From Pontibacter virosus (GTDB lineage Bacteria; Bacteroidota; Bacteroidia; Cytophagales; Hymenobacteraceae), in contig NZ_QEKI01000022.1 in the NCBI RefSeq assembly GCF_003096355.1, positions 1 to 61,460 on the forward strand: a stretch of 61,460 nt of DNA. Reading direction: 5' to 3'. The position numbers and the translations under genes were made by a program. How positions within the stretch are numbered: the stretch's first letter is position 1; the number at the start of each line of letters is the position of its first letter. The notes beneath the pieces are model-generated. The model was given only the letters and a program-made list of their open reading frames with translations. It was not told the DNA's origin and made no database searches. Of this stretch, positions 27,569 through 36,331 are shown piece by piece.

Positions 27569-29842
27569 CTATATATGTTTATTATTATAGTTTTGGGCAT
27601 CTACGACAGCAATGGACACCATGTTAACGATTTCACGGATAGAACTGCCCAACTGCAGAATGTGCACTGGCTTGCGCATACCCATCAGTACCGGCCCAAT
27701 TGCCTCAGCACCACCTATTTCCTGTAGCAGTTTATAGGCGATGTTACCTGATGTAAGCGTCGGGAAAATAAGTGTGTTCGCTCCTTTTTCAGCCAATTCG
27801 CTGAAAGGATAGTGCTCACGCAGCAGGTTCTTGTTCATGGCCGTGTTCGCCTGCATCTCACCGTCTATGAGCAGGTCCGGGTAGCGCTGCTTCGCCTTGC
27901 GCACAGCCTCAGCGCCCTTGTTCGGTATATCGCCCTGCACGGAGCCAAAGTTCGAGTACGACAGCACAGCCATACGCGGCTCCGTATCGAAGAAACGAAC
28001 GGCACGGGCAGTCAGGCCAATGATGTCCACCAACTCGTCGGCAGTCGGATTTACGTTTACGGTTGTATCGGCAAAGAAGTAAGGCTCTTTTTTGCTCAGG
28101 ATGATGTACATACCTGCCACTTTGTTTATACCTTCCTCAACCCCTATTATCTGTAAAGACGGGAGAATGGTTTTGGAGTAGTCGCGGGTGAGGCCTGAGA
28201 TAAGCGCATCTGCTTCGCCTGTTTCAAGCATCATGGCCCCGAAGTAATTGCGGTCGCGCATCTGGCGGCGGCTGTCGAACAAGGTAAGGCCTTTGCGCTG
28301 GCGCTTTTTGTAAAGAAGCTGGGCAAACTCTTCGCGCTTTTGCTCTTCCTCGTATGGGTCGATGATCACACAGTCGTGCAGGTCGAGGTTGGTTTCCTCT
28401 ATGATAGCAGCGATTCTGGCTTTGTTGCCCAGCAGAATCGGGTTGGCAATGCGTTGCTCTTTTACGATCTGGGCCGCTTTCAGAATCTTGTAGTGGTCCG
28501 CTTCCGCAAACACCACCGTCTTCGGATCTTTCTTCGCCTGGTTCGTAATCCGTGTCATCAGCTTCTGGTCGATACCGATGCGTTCCTGCAGTTCCGTTTC
28601 GTAAGCCTCCCAATTGGTGATGGGGTACTTGGCCACACCGCTCTCCATGGCAGCCCTGGCCACTGCCGGAGATACCGTGGTGATCAGGCGTGGATCGAGC
28701 GGCTTTGGTATCAGGTAGGTACGGCCGAATGAGATCGTGTTGTCTCCATAGGCTTTGTGTACCATTTCCGGAACGGGTTCCTTTGCCAGGTCAGCCAGGG
28801 CGCGCACGGCGGCCAGTTTCATTGCCTCGTTGATCTCAGTAGCACGCACATCCAAGGCTCCTCTAAAAATGTATGGAAAACCCAACACGTTGTTCACTTG
28901 GTTCGGATGGTCGGAGCGGCCGGTTGCCATGATCAGGTCCTCTCGGGTTTCCATGGCTACGGCATAAGGAATCTCAGGATCCGGGTTGGCCAGTGCGAAA
29001 ATAATGGGGTCGTTTGCCATTAGTTTGACAAACTCTGGTGGCAGTACGTTGGCAGCCGAGAGCCCGATGAACACGTCGGCCCCTTTCATGGCTTCTTCCA
29101 GCGTAGTTATCTTGCGCAAGGTTACGAACTGCGCTCTGTAAATATCCAGGTCGTTGCGCTCAGGCCGGATGATACCATCTTTATCGAACATCACGATGTT
29201 ATCGAGCTTGGCACCCAGGGCCACGTACAGCTTGGTGCAGGCAATGGCAGCGGCGCCGGCGCCGTTTATCACGATCTGAATTTCGTCTATTCTTTTGCCC
29301 GCCAATTCCAGCGCGTTGAGCAGGGCCGCTGAAGAGATGATGGCCGTACCGTGCTGGTCGTCGTGCATGAGCGGAATATTCATCTGCTCCTTCAGGGCAT
29401 TCTCTATCTTGAAACTCTCCGGTGCTTTGATGTCTTCCAGGTTAATGCCGCCGAAAGTAGGCTCCAACGACTTCACGATGCGGATGAACTCTTCCGGGTC
29501 AGTGCAGTCGATTTCAATATCGAACACGTCTATACCTGCGAACTTCTTAAAAAGGACGCCTTTGCCCTCCATTACTGGTTTTGATGCATCCGGACCAATG
29601 TTGCCAAGGCCGAGTACGGCGGTTCCGTTAGATATTACCCCTACCAGGTTTCCCTTGGCGGTATATTTATAAACATTCTCTTTGTCAGCGGCTATTTCTT
29701 TGCAGGGCTCGGCTACTCCAGGAGAGTAAGCCAGGGCCAGGTCATGCTGGGTGCTCAGCATTTTAGTCGGCACTACTTCTATTTTGCCGGGCTGTCCCTG
29801 CATGTGGTAGTTAAGTGCGTCCTCTTTGTTTACTTTGATCAT
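27569..29842 (-). CDS. maeB: NADP-dependent malic enzyme with phosphotransacetylase-like domain
   Basis: A 757-residue MaeB-type protein: malic enzyme domain (residues about 1-420) followed by a phosphotransacetylase-like domain (about 430-757). The malic part shows LALAYSPGVAEPC, the lysine-containing VMEGKGVLFKKFAG, HDDQHGTA metal site and the nucleotide-binding INGAGAAAIA. The second domain carries LISGLTRDYSKTILPSLQIIG and the C-terminal QLGSSIREIVNMVSIAVVDAQ. The enzyme decarboxylates malate to pyruvate with NADPH formation; the second domain is regulatory, binding acetyl-CoA in enteric homologues. ATG start. Confidence 0.95.
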   Translation of the reverse strand: MIKVNKEDALNYHMQGQPGKIEVVPTKMLSTQHDLALAYSPGVAEPCKEIAADKENVYKYTAKGNLVGVISNGTAVLGLGNIGPDASKPVMEGKGVLFKKFAGIDVFDIEIDCTDPEEFIRIVKSLEPTFGGINLEDIKAPESFKIENALKEQMNIPLMHDDQHGTAIISSAALLNALELAGKRIDEIQIVINGAGAAAIACTKLYVALGAKLDNIVMFDKDGIIRPERNDLDIYRAQFVTLRKITTLEEAMKGADVFIGLSAANVLPPEFVKLMANDPIIFALANPDPEIPYAVAMETREDLIMATGRSDHPNQVNNVLGFPYIFRGALDVRATEINEAMKLAAVRALADLAKEPVPEMVHKAYGDNTISFGRTYLIPKPLDPRLITTVSPAVARAAMESGVAKYPITNWEAYETELQERIGIDQKLMTRITNQAKKDPKTVVFAEADHYKILKAAQIVKEQRIANPILLGNKARIAAIIEETNLDLHDCVIIDPYEEEQKREEFAQLLYKKRQRKGLTLFDSRRQMRDRNYFGAMMLETGEADALISGLTRDYSKTILPSLQIIGVEEGINKVAGMYIILSKKEPYFFADTTVNVNPTADELVDIIGLTARAVRFFDTEPRMAVLSYSNFGSVQGDIPNKGAEAVRKAKQRYPDLLIDGEMQANTAMNKNLLREHYPFSELAEKGANTLIFPTLTSGNIAYKLLQEIGGAEAIGPVLMGMRKPVHILQLGSSIREIVNMVSIAVVDAQNYNNKHI

Positions 29843-29962
29843 GGTATGCGTTATTGGTGTTGTCTCGTGTTAGTTGTTCCCTTGCGCTTTGCAGCTCCTG
29901 CGCCGGGCAGAAGCATAAAGCCAAGTTGTTAAGATTTTATGGTTTATCAAAGCCGTAATCGA

Positions 29963-29970
29963 CAAAGATA
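29963..29970 (-). promoter_or_regulatory. candidate -7 element for maeB-ruvA-sprA
   Basis: The minus strand reads TATCTTTG, a perfect TAnnTTTG. The upstream box is poor (TTCTG, spacer about 24). Transcription would start about 115 bases before the maeB ATG. The 297-base stretch between maeB and the transglycosylase holds only this and the terminator at 30088-30120. Confidence 0.35.
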
Positions 29971-30087
29971 CGCCCTGAACAATCTTCATCTATCAGAATA
30001 TTGAGTTTTTTATCAGGGAGTTAAGATTCTGGGATTAGGTACGGTTTGATGCTGTAATAAGCTGATAATACAGGAAGGGTATAAACG

Positions 30088-30120
30088 ACGAAACACCCTT
30101 CCGTTAGAAGAGTGTTTCGT
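30088..30120 (-). terminator. hairpin after the transglycosylase gene
   Basis: Arms ACGAAACAC+CTTC and GAAG+GTGTTTCGT pair over 13 bp with one C-A mismatch and a 5-base loop. It lies 20 bases beyond the lytic transglycosylase stop on the minus strand, with a modest T-rich tail. Confidence 0.65.
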
Positions 30121-30139
30121 TAGATCTATACCTGTTAGC

Positions 30140-31645
30140 TTAGCTAAGAATGAGCTGCTGTCCCGGTTTGATCGCGCTGTTTTTGAGTTTGTTCAGCTTC
30201 TTTATCTTCTCCACTGTCACCCCTTCGTGACGCTGGGAGATAGTCCAGAGCGTATCGCCTGGTTGCACATGGTATACGCGCTCTGGCTGGGCCTTGCTTT
30301 GCGTTGGCTTGGCTTTAGCCGGCGTGTTGGCTATCTTTTTCGTGCTGTTTCCTGCCGATGCCAACAGCACAGGGGCCGCTTCCGGTGCAGGCTGCCAAAC
30401 AAGAAGTTTGTCTTGTACCCTGATATCGGAGCCTGTCAGGTTGTTCCACTCCTTTATTTCGTTAATACTCACCCCGAACTTGCGGGCAATGCCAAACAGG
30501 TTGTCACCGCGTTGCACGGTATAGGCTTTTTGCACCAGGCTGTCTTTTGCTGTCTCCTGTGTGGCAGAAGCCAGCATAACGGGCGCTTCAGTTGGTGTGG
30601 TCTGTTTAGCAGGAGGAGGCGTAGGGGCGGCGGCGAGTAAAATACAGCTCTGTTCTGCAGCCAGCAGTTCGGCAGCCTGAGCCGGAACGCGCAATTTATA
30701 GTTGCGAATGGTGGCAGGTAGCTTCGTTTGTTTGATCTCTGGGTTCAAAGCCAGTAAAGCCAGCGTATCAATGTGTAATTCAGCGGCCAGCTTTTCCAGA
30801 TCCAGCGCCTGATTCACATTCAGATGGGTATAATCAGCCGCGTAAAGGACAGAGTCAGAGAAAATGTTATGCTCCGGCGCATACTTCATCGCATAGATCA
30901 CCGCCGTCATAGATGGTATATAGTTGCGGGTTTCTCTTGGCAGGTAGGGGTAAATTTCCCAGAACGTCTTTTTGCCGCCACCAGCTCTGCGGATCGCTTT
31001 GTTCACGTTGCCCTGTCCGCAGTTGTAGGCAGCCATAGCCAGTTCCCAGTCGCCAAATGTGCGGTACAGCCTGCTCAAAAAGCGCATCGCCGCATCCGTA
31101 GATTTCTCTATGTCCATGCGCTCGTCAATGTACTGGTCCTGGTTCAAGCCGTACTCTTTGCCAGTCGACTTGATGAACTGCCAGGGGCCAACCGCGCCAG
31201 CCCATGAGGCGGCTTTCGGGTTCAGGCCAGACTCTACAATGGAGAGGTACTTGATGTCCTGCGGCATGTTGTATTTCTTGAGATACTTCTCGTAGATCGG
31301 GAAATACACATTTTCGCGGGAGATCATCGTGCGCGTATACTTTCTGTTACGAACAGTGAAGTAATCGATGTGGTTGCGCACGGATTTGTTGAACACCAGG
31401 GGGATGTCAGACTCTATACAACTCAGCCTGTCCTGTATCACCTCGTCGGGCTCATAAGGGATATACTCCACAAGCAGCGCTAATTCCTCTTCTGAAAGGA
31501 AAGTGGTATCTGCCTGTGGTTTCTTTAAAGAATCCTCTGCTGTGTGCCTTTCGAACCTGATCGTGTAGTCAGAAGCGTGGGCATGAGAAGCCCATATACT
31601 TCCAACCAGTGCTGCAAGTACTGTAAAGAGTCTAAACTGCGTCAT
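30140..31645 (-). CDS. lytic murein transglycosylase with two LysM domains (MltD-like)
   Basis: A 501-residue exported protein with a signal peptide ending near SHAHA. The SLT/GH23 domain contains catalytic Glu138 in SIVESGLNPKA and the following GAVGPWQFIKSTGKEYGL and AYNCGQGNVNKAI. Two C-terminal LysM repeats (YTVQRGDNLFGIARKFGVS and YHVQPGDTLWTISQRHEGV) bind peptidoglycan. The enzyme cleaves glycan strands to 1,6-anhydro products in wall turnover. A cysteine-free N-terminus argues against a lipoprotein. It starts 6 bases after gatA and probably belongs to the tatA-tatA-gatA transcript. Confidence 0.92.
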   Translation of the reverse strand: MTQFRLFTVLAALVGSIWASHAHASDYTIRFERHTAEDSLKKPQADTTFLSEEELALLVEYIPYEPDEVIQDRLSCIESDIPLVFNKSVRNHIDYFTVRNRKYTRTMISRENVYFPIYEKYLKKYNMPQDIKYLSIVESGLNPKAASWAGAVGPWQFIKSTGKEYGLNQDQYIDERMDIEKSTDAAMRFLSRLYRTFGDWELAMAAYNCGQGNVNKAIRRAGGGKKTFWEIYPYLPRETRNYIPSMTAVIYAMKYAPEHNIFSDSVLYAADYTHLNVNQALDLEKLAAELHIDTLALLALNPEIKQTKLPATIRNYKLRVPAQAAELLAAEQSCILLAAAPTPPPAKQTTPTEAPVMLASATQETAKDSLVQKAYTVQRGDNLFGIARKFGVSINEIKEWNNLTGSDIRVQDKLLVWQPAPEAAPVLLASAGNSTKKIANTPAKAKPTQSKAQPERVYHVQPGDTLWTISQRHEGVTVEKIKKLNKLKNSAIKPGQQLILS

Positions 31646-31651
31646 TATAAT

Positions 31652-33088
31652 TTATGCTTCAACGGTTAGCTTGTCCAGTATGTAATTTGAGAAAGCCAGC
31701 AGTTGCGGCTCTTCAAATGAGCGGGTCATTAGTTGCAACCCGATGGAAAGGCCATTCGCATCGCGTCCTGCCGGAATAGAAATGGCAGGAACACCAGCAA
31801 GCGAGGCCTGAACCGTAAAGATGTCGGCCAGATACATGGCCAACGGATTCGCCGTATTCTCCTCTAGCCTGAAGGCCGTAGTCGGAGCGGTAGGCAATAT
31901 AAGAAAATCATAATTTTGCAGCAACTCGTCCGTCTTTTCTTTTATAAGACGTCGCACGCGCTGTGCTTTGGTGTAGTAGGCATCGTAGTAGTCGGCGCTC
32001 AGCACAAAAGTGCCCAGCATGATACGGCGCTGTACCTCCGGACCAAAGCCCTCGGCACGTGTTTTTTTGTAAAGAGATGTAAGATCAGTGGCATTCTCGC
32101 TGCGGTAGCCATACTTCACCCCATCGAAGCGGCCCAGGTTAGAGCTAGCCTCTGCAGTGGTGAGGATGTAGTAAGTTGGCACCATGAAGTCCAGGTATGG
32201 AAACTCCACAGCCTCCAGCTGATGACCTGCTTCCTGCAGCATATCTTTCACGCCCAGGAGGGTTTCTTTCACCTGGGTGTCCAGACCTTCGCTCTCGAAG
32301 CAGTCCCGGATATAACCAATTTTATATTTTTTGTCTGTCTGCAGCATTTGGCTGTAAGCAGGCACCGGGCGGTGGCTTACCGTGCTGTCATACTCGTCGC
32401 TGCCCGCCATTACTTCCAGCAGCAGGGCCGCGTCTTCTACGCTTTTTGAGATAATACCGATCTGATCGAAAGAAGAGGCATAGGCGATCAAACCATAGCG
32501 GGAGATGCGTGAATAGGTAGGCTTAAGGCCAACCACGCCACAGAAAGAGGCAGGCTGACGAACAGAGCCACCCGTGTCGGAACCGATCGAAGCCAGGCAC
32601 AGGTCAGCCTGCACGGCTACAGCTGAACCACCAGACGAGCCACCCGGTACACGGGACGTATCATCGGCATTGAGCACGGGTCCGAAGGAAGAGTTCTCGT
32701 TAGAAGCCCCCATGGCAAATTCGTCACAGTTCTGGCGACCGATGATAATAGCGTCTTCAGCAAGCAGGCGCTGCACAGCCGTAGCGGTATAGAGCGACTT
32801 GAAGCCGTTCAGTATCTGGCTGGAGGCTTGCAGGGCGTGGCCTTCGTAAGCCAGCACGTCTTTAAGGCCGATCACCATACCTGCCAGCTTGCCGGCATGA
32901 CCTGAAGCGAGTTTCTTGTCTACGGCATCAGCCTGGGCAAATGCTTCCTCCTCGAAAATTTCAAGGAAAGCGTTTAGCTCAGGCTTCTGCTTTATATTCT
33001 GAAGGTAGTGCGCTACTAACTGTCTGCACGAAACTTGCCCGTTGGCAATGTCGCTGCGAATGTCACGAAGTGAGTGGTATGGTTTCAA
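31652..33088 (-). CDS. gatA: aspartyl/glutamyl-tRNA amidotransferase subunit A
   Basis: A 478-residue amidase-signature enzyme that releases ammonia from glutamine for transamidation of Glu-tRNA(Gln)/Asp-tRNA(Asn). The Ser-cisSer-Lys triad is present: Lys76 (IGLKDVLA), Ser151 (PGGSSGGSA) and Ser175 (DTGGSVRQPA). The apparent start codon is TTG at 33088, one base after the tatA stop. gatB and gatC are not in the window, as is usual in this phylum. Confidence 0.95.
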   Translation of the reverse strand: MKPYHSLRDIRSDIANGQVSCRQLVAHYLQNIKQKPELNAFLEIFEEEAFAQADAVDKKLASGHAGKLAGMVIGLKDVLAYEGHALQASSQILNGFKSLYTATAVQRLLAEDAIIIGRQNCDEFAMGASNENSSFGPVLNADDTSRVPGGSSGGSAVAVQADLCLASIGSDTGGSVRQPASFCGVVGLKPTYSRISRYGLIAYASSFDQIGIISKSVEDAALLLEVMAGSDEYDSTVSHRPVPAYSQMLQTDKKYKIGYIRDCFESEGLDTQVKETLLGVKDMLQEAGHQLEAVEFPYLDFMVPTYYILTTAEASSNLGRFDGVKYGYRSENATDLTSLYKKTRAEGFGPEVQRRIMLGTFVLSADYYDAYYTKAQRVRRLIKEKTDELLQNYDFLILPTAPTTAFRLEENTANPLAMYLADIFTVQASLAGVPAISIPAGRDANGLSIGLQLMTRSFEEPQLLAFSNYILDKLTVEA

Positions 33089-33089
33089 A

Positions 33090-33302
33090 CTATTCAGGCT
33101 TTTTTATGTCCTTGATGGAGCGTTCGAGCTCGTTCTGGATTTCATTTTTGGCATCGTTAAAGCTGCGAAGACCGCGACCGGCAGAACGTGCCATGCCTGG
33201 GAGTTTATCGGCGCCAAAAAGCAGGAGTACTGCGGTTAGTACAACAAGAATTTCTCCTCCTCCCAGGTCTGCCAGGAAGAGGAGAATTGCACTAAGTATC
33301 AT
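33090..33302 (-). CDS. tatA: Sec-independent translocase TatA/TatE, copy 1
   Basis: A 70-residue single-span membrane protein. An N-terminal hydrophobic helix (ILLFLADLGGGEILVVLTAVLLLFG) is followed by the FGADKLPGMARSAGRGLRSF hinge and amphipathic helix, and a charged tail. It forms the variable-size pore for folded twin-arginine substrates. The hinge Phe-Gly is intact. It follows a second tatA by 18 bases. No tatC is seen here. Confidence 0.93.
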   Translation of the reverse strand: MILSAILLFLADLGGGEILVVLTAVLLLFGADKLPGMARSAGRGLRSFNDAKNEIQNELERSIKDIKKPE

Positions 33303-33320
33303 AAAGCGTTATGCCGGGAA

Positions 33321-33530
33321 TTACTTTACAGGAGTATCCTTCGTTGACTTTTCCAGATCGTCTTTGATTTCATTGGTGGCATCTTTGAATTCGCGAATAC
33401 CACGGCCCAGACCTCTTGCAAGCTCTGGAATGCGCTTTGCTCCAAAAAGAAGCAGAATCACCACAAGGATCAGGATTAGTGAGCCACCCCCAATGTTCTG
33501 GATAAATGCTAGTGTGTTGGTAAGTACCAT
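33321..33530 (-). CDS. tatA: Sec-independent translocase TatA/TatE, copy 2
   Basis: A 69-residue paralogue of the following tatA, with the same plan: hydrophobic helix after a short start (FIQNIGGGSLILILVVILLLFG), FG hinge, then AKRIPELARGLGRGIREF and a charged tail. The hinge sequence KRIPELARGLG is the common TatA form. It is the first gene of tatA-tatA-gatA-transglycosylase. Two adjacent copies may give TatA- and TatE/B-like functions; the sequence does not tell which. Confidence 0.93.
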   Translation of the reverse strand: MVLTNTLAFIQNIGGGSLILILVVILLLFGAKRIPELARGLGRGIREFKDATNEIKDDLEKSTKDTPVK

Positions 33531-33558
33531 GTTCTTAAAATTTTAAGATGAATCGCTA

Positions 33559-33566
33559 CAAAAATA
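33559..33566 (-). promoter_or_regulatory. candidate -7 element for the tatA-gatA operon
   Basis: The minus strand reads TATTTTTG, matching TAnnTTTG, 29 bases before the tatA ATG. The upstream region has only a weak TTTA box near the expected distance. Confidence 0.4.
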
Positions 33567-34128
33567 AAGCTTATATTTTAATTAAACCCACATTTGGAAA
33601 CATTAGTTTAGTGGGATGCTATTATCTTGGCTGATCGCTTAAGAGAATCGGTAAGGCGCGCTACAGAAATATCATTTTAAGATACGTTGCAAGTAAGTTG
33701 CAACCTCATGCAACAAGAGGCGTATAGAGGGCAAATAAATTTAGAGGCTGCTCTGCTGCTGGCAAAATATTTTCGAGCCGGAACGCGCACGACATTTTCC
33801 CAAAATGAAAAAAAACTTTCCGATATAGGGAAAATAGAAACTCCAGGTGTAAAATTTATTGCTGATAATCAGTTGGTTGCTACTTTTGGCGTTTTTGGCA
33901 AGCTACTTGTAATATGCCATGTACAACAGAATTGCACGAAAGCACCTGGCAGAGGTGGAAATCAAAGTGGCAAGTTAGGAGAAAAATAAATATTAAGTTT
34001 TTTTAATCTTCTGTTTGCAAGTGTAATTTAAAGGTTGTAAATTAATCCATAGAAATTTAACACAGCCTTCCCGTATAGGAGAAAGTGTCTAAATATAATT
34101 TTAAGTTTGTTTTCATAGCTTGGAAAGG
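33567..34128. other. AT-rich gene-free region with a GTTGCAA palindrome
   Basis: Part of a 738-base gap between tatA and the envC-like gene. It contains GTTGCAA-GTAAG-TTGCAAC (33686-33704), a perfect 7-bp inverted repeat with a further half-site TGCAAC at 33709-33714, which resembles a repressor operator. A 100-codon frame at 33687-33989 crosses it but looks non-coding. The plus-strand terminator at 34129-34153 suggests that something is transcribed rightwards here, possibly an untranslated RNA. I recognise no known RNA family. Confidence 0.35.
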
Positions 34129-34153
34129 CACCCTGCTTTGTAGGGTGTTTTTT
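34129..34153 (+). terminator. plus-strand terminator with no gene in front
   Basis: A 6-bp stem CACCCT/AGGGTG (34129-34134, 34142-34147) with a 7-base loop is followed by T6 and CTTTT. The T-run is only on the plus-strand side. The closest annotated plus-strand gene lies far upstream, so the terminated transcript is unknown. Confidence 0.6.
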
Positions 34154-34197
34154 CTTTTATAGGGGTATAGGAACCAAGCTCCTGATGGAATGAAGAT

Positions 34198-34245
34198 AAA
34201 AAGGCGCAGCCGGGCATTTATCAAGATGCCCGGCTGCGCCTTTTT
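34198..34245 (-). terminator. strong bidirectional terminator after the envelope operon
   Basis: A perfect 20-bp stem (34198-34217 with 34226-34245, including A5/T5 ends) and an 8-base loop, with T7 on the plus side and A-rich sequence on the other. It lies 23 bases beyond the stop of the envC-like gene and serves the minus-strand operon; it would also stop rightward transcripts. Confidence 0.92.
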
Positions 34246-34268
34246 TTATAACAGGTATAACAAGAGGT

Positions 34269-35504
34269 TTACTTTGGCCTGATCCAGCTTTCCGGGTTTA
34301 AGTTGGTGTTGTTTTTCCAAAGCTGGAACTGCAGTTCAGTCGTGCCGTTTGCGTCGGTGTACACGGTTCCGATCACATCTTTGTGCTTCACAACCTGCCC
34401 CTCCTTCACATTGACAGTGCGTAGTTTCGCGTATACTGCGAAGTATTCACCGTGCTGCACCATCACAATATTATTCATGCCCGGTACGCTGGCTACTGTT
34501 AGCACCTTGCCTTCAAATATGGCACGCGCCGGCTCTCCCTGACTGGTCTGGATGTCAATCCCTCTGTTCTCTATAACCACACCTTTCAGTACCGGGTGGT
34601 TATGACGGCCGAACTTCTGGGAAATAAAGCCTCGGTCTACGGGCCAGGCCAGGCGTCCGCGGTTGCCCGCAAATGAAGAGGAAATAAGCGCGGCTTCCGG
34701 GGTGAGGGTGATCTTGTTCGAGCTTCCGCTGGTGGCACGACCTTCTTCGCGGGCGGCACGGGCAGCGCGGGCGATCTCCTCTTTCACAATATCAGCGATG
34801 AGGTTATCCAGCTTTCTGACGGCCTGCTGGCGCTGTGCCACTTCCTTTTTGAGCTGTTCTTCCTGTTTGCTGAGCTTCTGGATCATGCTATCCTGCTGGG
34901 TGCGGAGCGAAAGCAGGTTCTTGTTCTCCACCACCTGCTTATTAAGCAGACCGCGTTTCTCTTCCCGCTGCGATTCCAGGGTACGTAGTTGACCTGTAAG
35001 CGCCACCTGTACTTTGTTAATCTGCTCTACTTGTTTCTTGCGGGCTTCAGAGTACTGCTGCAGGTAGCGAAAACGGCGTACCATCTGGTTGAAAGACTCG
35101 GCGGCAAACACGAACATGAGCTTGTTGTAGCTGTTGGCGGTTTTGGAGGCTGCGTATACCATGGTGGCATACTCGGCTTTCAGACTCTCCAGGTCGGCCT
35201 GCAGTTCACCCACAATGCCTTCTGTCTCCTTCATGCCCGACTCCAGCAACTGTATTTCCCGGGAGATGGTGCTGATAACGCCCTTTTGTACCGCAATTTT
35301 TTCCTGAATGGCATTGAGCTGGCCAATAGAAGCCTCCTTCTGAACCTTGGTCTGCTGCAGAATGCGATTTGCTTCTTTAATACGGTTTAGGTTTTCCTTT
35401 TTCTCTTTCTCGAGCTGCGCCTTCGATTTTTGTTTTTGGGCTTGGGTAACCAAAGGCAACAGCAGGATAATCAGGAAAAAGGCTGATTTGTAAAGGGCCT
35501 TCAT
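34269..35504 (-). CDS. EnvC-like murein hydrolase activator, degenerate M23 domain
   Basis: A 411-residue exported protein: signal peptide (end near TQAQ), a long coiled coil (residues about 25-260) rich in Lys/Glu/Gln heptads, and a C-terminal LytM/M23 domain (about 285-411). The domain keeps the fold motifs (FGRHNHPVLKGVVIENRGIDIQ; GMNNIVMVQHGEYFAVYAKL; VKHKDVIG). The zinc ligands of active LytM enzymes (HxxxD and HxH) are replaced: NRGID instead of HxGxD and YAKL instead of YxHL. This matches EnvC, which activates amidases instead of cutting peptidoglycan itself. It is the last gene of the 34269-41237 operon. Confidence 0.9.
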   Translation of the reverse strand: MKALYKSAFFLIILLLPLVTQAQKQKSKAQLEKEKKENLNRIKEANRILQQTKVQKEASIGQLNAIQEKIAVQKGVISTISREIQLLESGMKETEGIVGELQADLESLKAEYATMVYAASKTANSYNKLMFVFAAESFNQMVRRFRYLQQYSEARKKQVEQINKVQVALTGQLRTLESQREEKRGLLNKQVVENKNLLSLRTQQDSMIQKLSKQEEQLKKEVAQRQQAVRKLDNLIADIVKEEIARAARAAREEGRATSGSSNKITLTPEAALISSSFAGNRGRLAWPVDRGFISQKFGRHNHPVLKGVVIENRGIDIQTSQGEPARAIFEGKVLTVASVPGMNNIVMVQHGEYFAVYAKLRTVNVKEGQVVKHKDVIGTVYTDANGTTELQFQLWKNNTNLNPESWIRPK

Positions 35505-35587
35505 CAGAAATAGGGGTATACTACACTTAGCCTACAAATATGGCAAAACTAAATGGCCCGCACCAGAACCCGTAGGATTTTATTCGG

Positions 35588-36331
35588 CTAAAGTCGCTTG
35601 TAACCAGAAGGAACACTGAAAGGAAACTCCAGTACGTCCTCGGAAACGGTGACTTTGGTGTGGTTTAGATTGAAATCAGAGATCTGGCCCGACTGCAGGA
35701 TTTGAGCCAACATGTTGTAGGCAAACGGAACATCGCCCAGAGGTTGGAAACTCTCATACTGCACCACAATGCTATTGCCTGATAGCTGGTCTTTCACGTT
35801 GAGCTGTTGCAGTTTCAGGTTTTCAGAGCTGATGAAATAGTCAAACAGCAGGTTCTGGCGCAGCTGCTGCACGTGCTGCATCTGCCCTTGGTTAGTGGCT
35901 TTTTCGGAACCGTTGGCCTGATAATTGCCCAACAAAATGGCCTGTACCACCTGAAAGTCGAGCGCTACGTTGAATCGCTTACTCAGAAAAGCGTAGTCGG
36001 TGGCGGCGTACTCGCGCTGGATGCGGTTCATCATGTACACGGAGTCAGGAGTGAGCTTGATGCGGGCAGCCTCTATACCTAGACCCGGCAGCACCGAGAT
36101 CCAGATCACACTATCTTTCTGCATGCGCAATGCATAGCCCGACGACGTGCTCTGGCCTTTGTCATCAAACTTGAGTTGGCCGCGGGCATTCAGGTAGGTG
36201 AATTCCAGATTTTGGACAGTAACGTTGCCAACGGTTTCGGTGGCGGCGGAAGCGGCAGAAGGGATCGTTTCTTTTTTGCAGGCGGAAAACAGGAGCATGC
36301 CCAGCAGGCATAGCAGGAGCTGTTTATTCAT
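35588..36331 (-). CDS. DUF4292 family lipoprotein
   Basis: A 247-residue lipoprotein; the signal peptide ends at the lipobox LFSAC (Cys18). The rest is beta-rich (VQNLEFTYLNARGQLKFD, DSVIWISVLPGLGIEAARIKLTPDSVYMMNR) and ends in HTKVTVSEDVLEFPFSVPSGYKRL, the conserved end of DUF4292. The fold is expected to be LolA/LolB-like, suggesting a role with lipids or lipoproteins at the outer membrane; this is inference. Its ATG overlaps the end of the TPR gene by 8 bases. Confidence 0.85.
   Translation of the reverse strand: MNKQLLLCLLGMLLFSACKKETIPSAASAATETVGNVTVQNLEFTYLNARGQLKFDDKGQSTSSGYALRMQKDSVIWISVLPGLGIEAARIKLTPDSVYMMNRIQREYAATDYAFLSKRFNVALDFQVVQAILLGNYQANGSEKATNQGQMQHVQQLRQNLLFDYFISSENLKLQQLNVKDQLSGNSIVVQYESFQPLGDVPFAYNMLAQILQSGQISDFNLNHTKVTVSEDVLEFPFSVPSGYKRL

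Noticed and set aside
33890..33912. possible sigma-54 promoter (TTGGCAAGCTACTTGTA)
   Set aside because: The -12 dinucleotide is GT instead of GC and there is no sigma-54-dependent gene downstream.
33687..33989. 100-codon open frame in the gap between tatA and envC-like genes
   Set aside because: It has no upstream promoter or family-like sequence, uneven composition, and begins inside the GTTGCAA palindrome. More likely non-coding.
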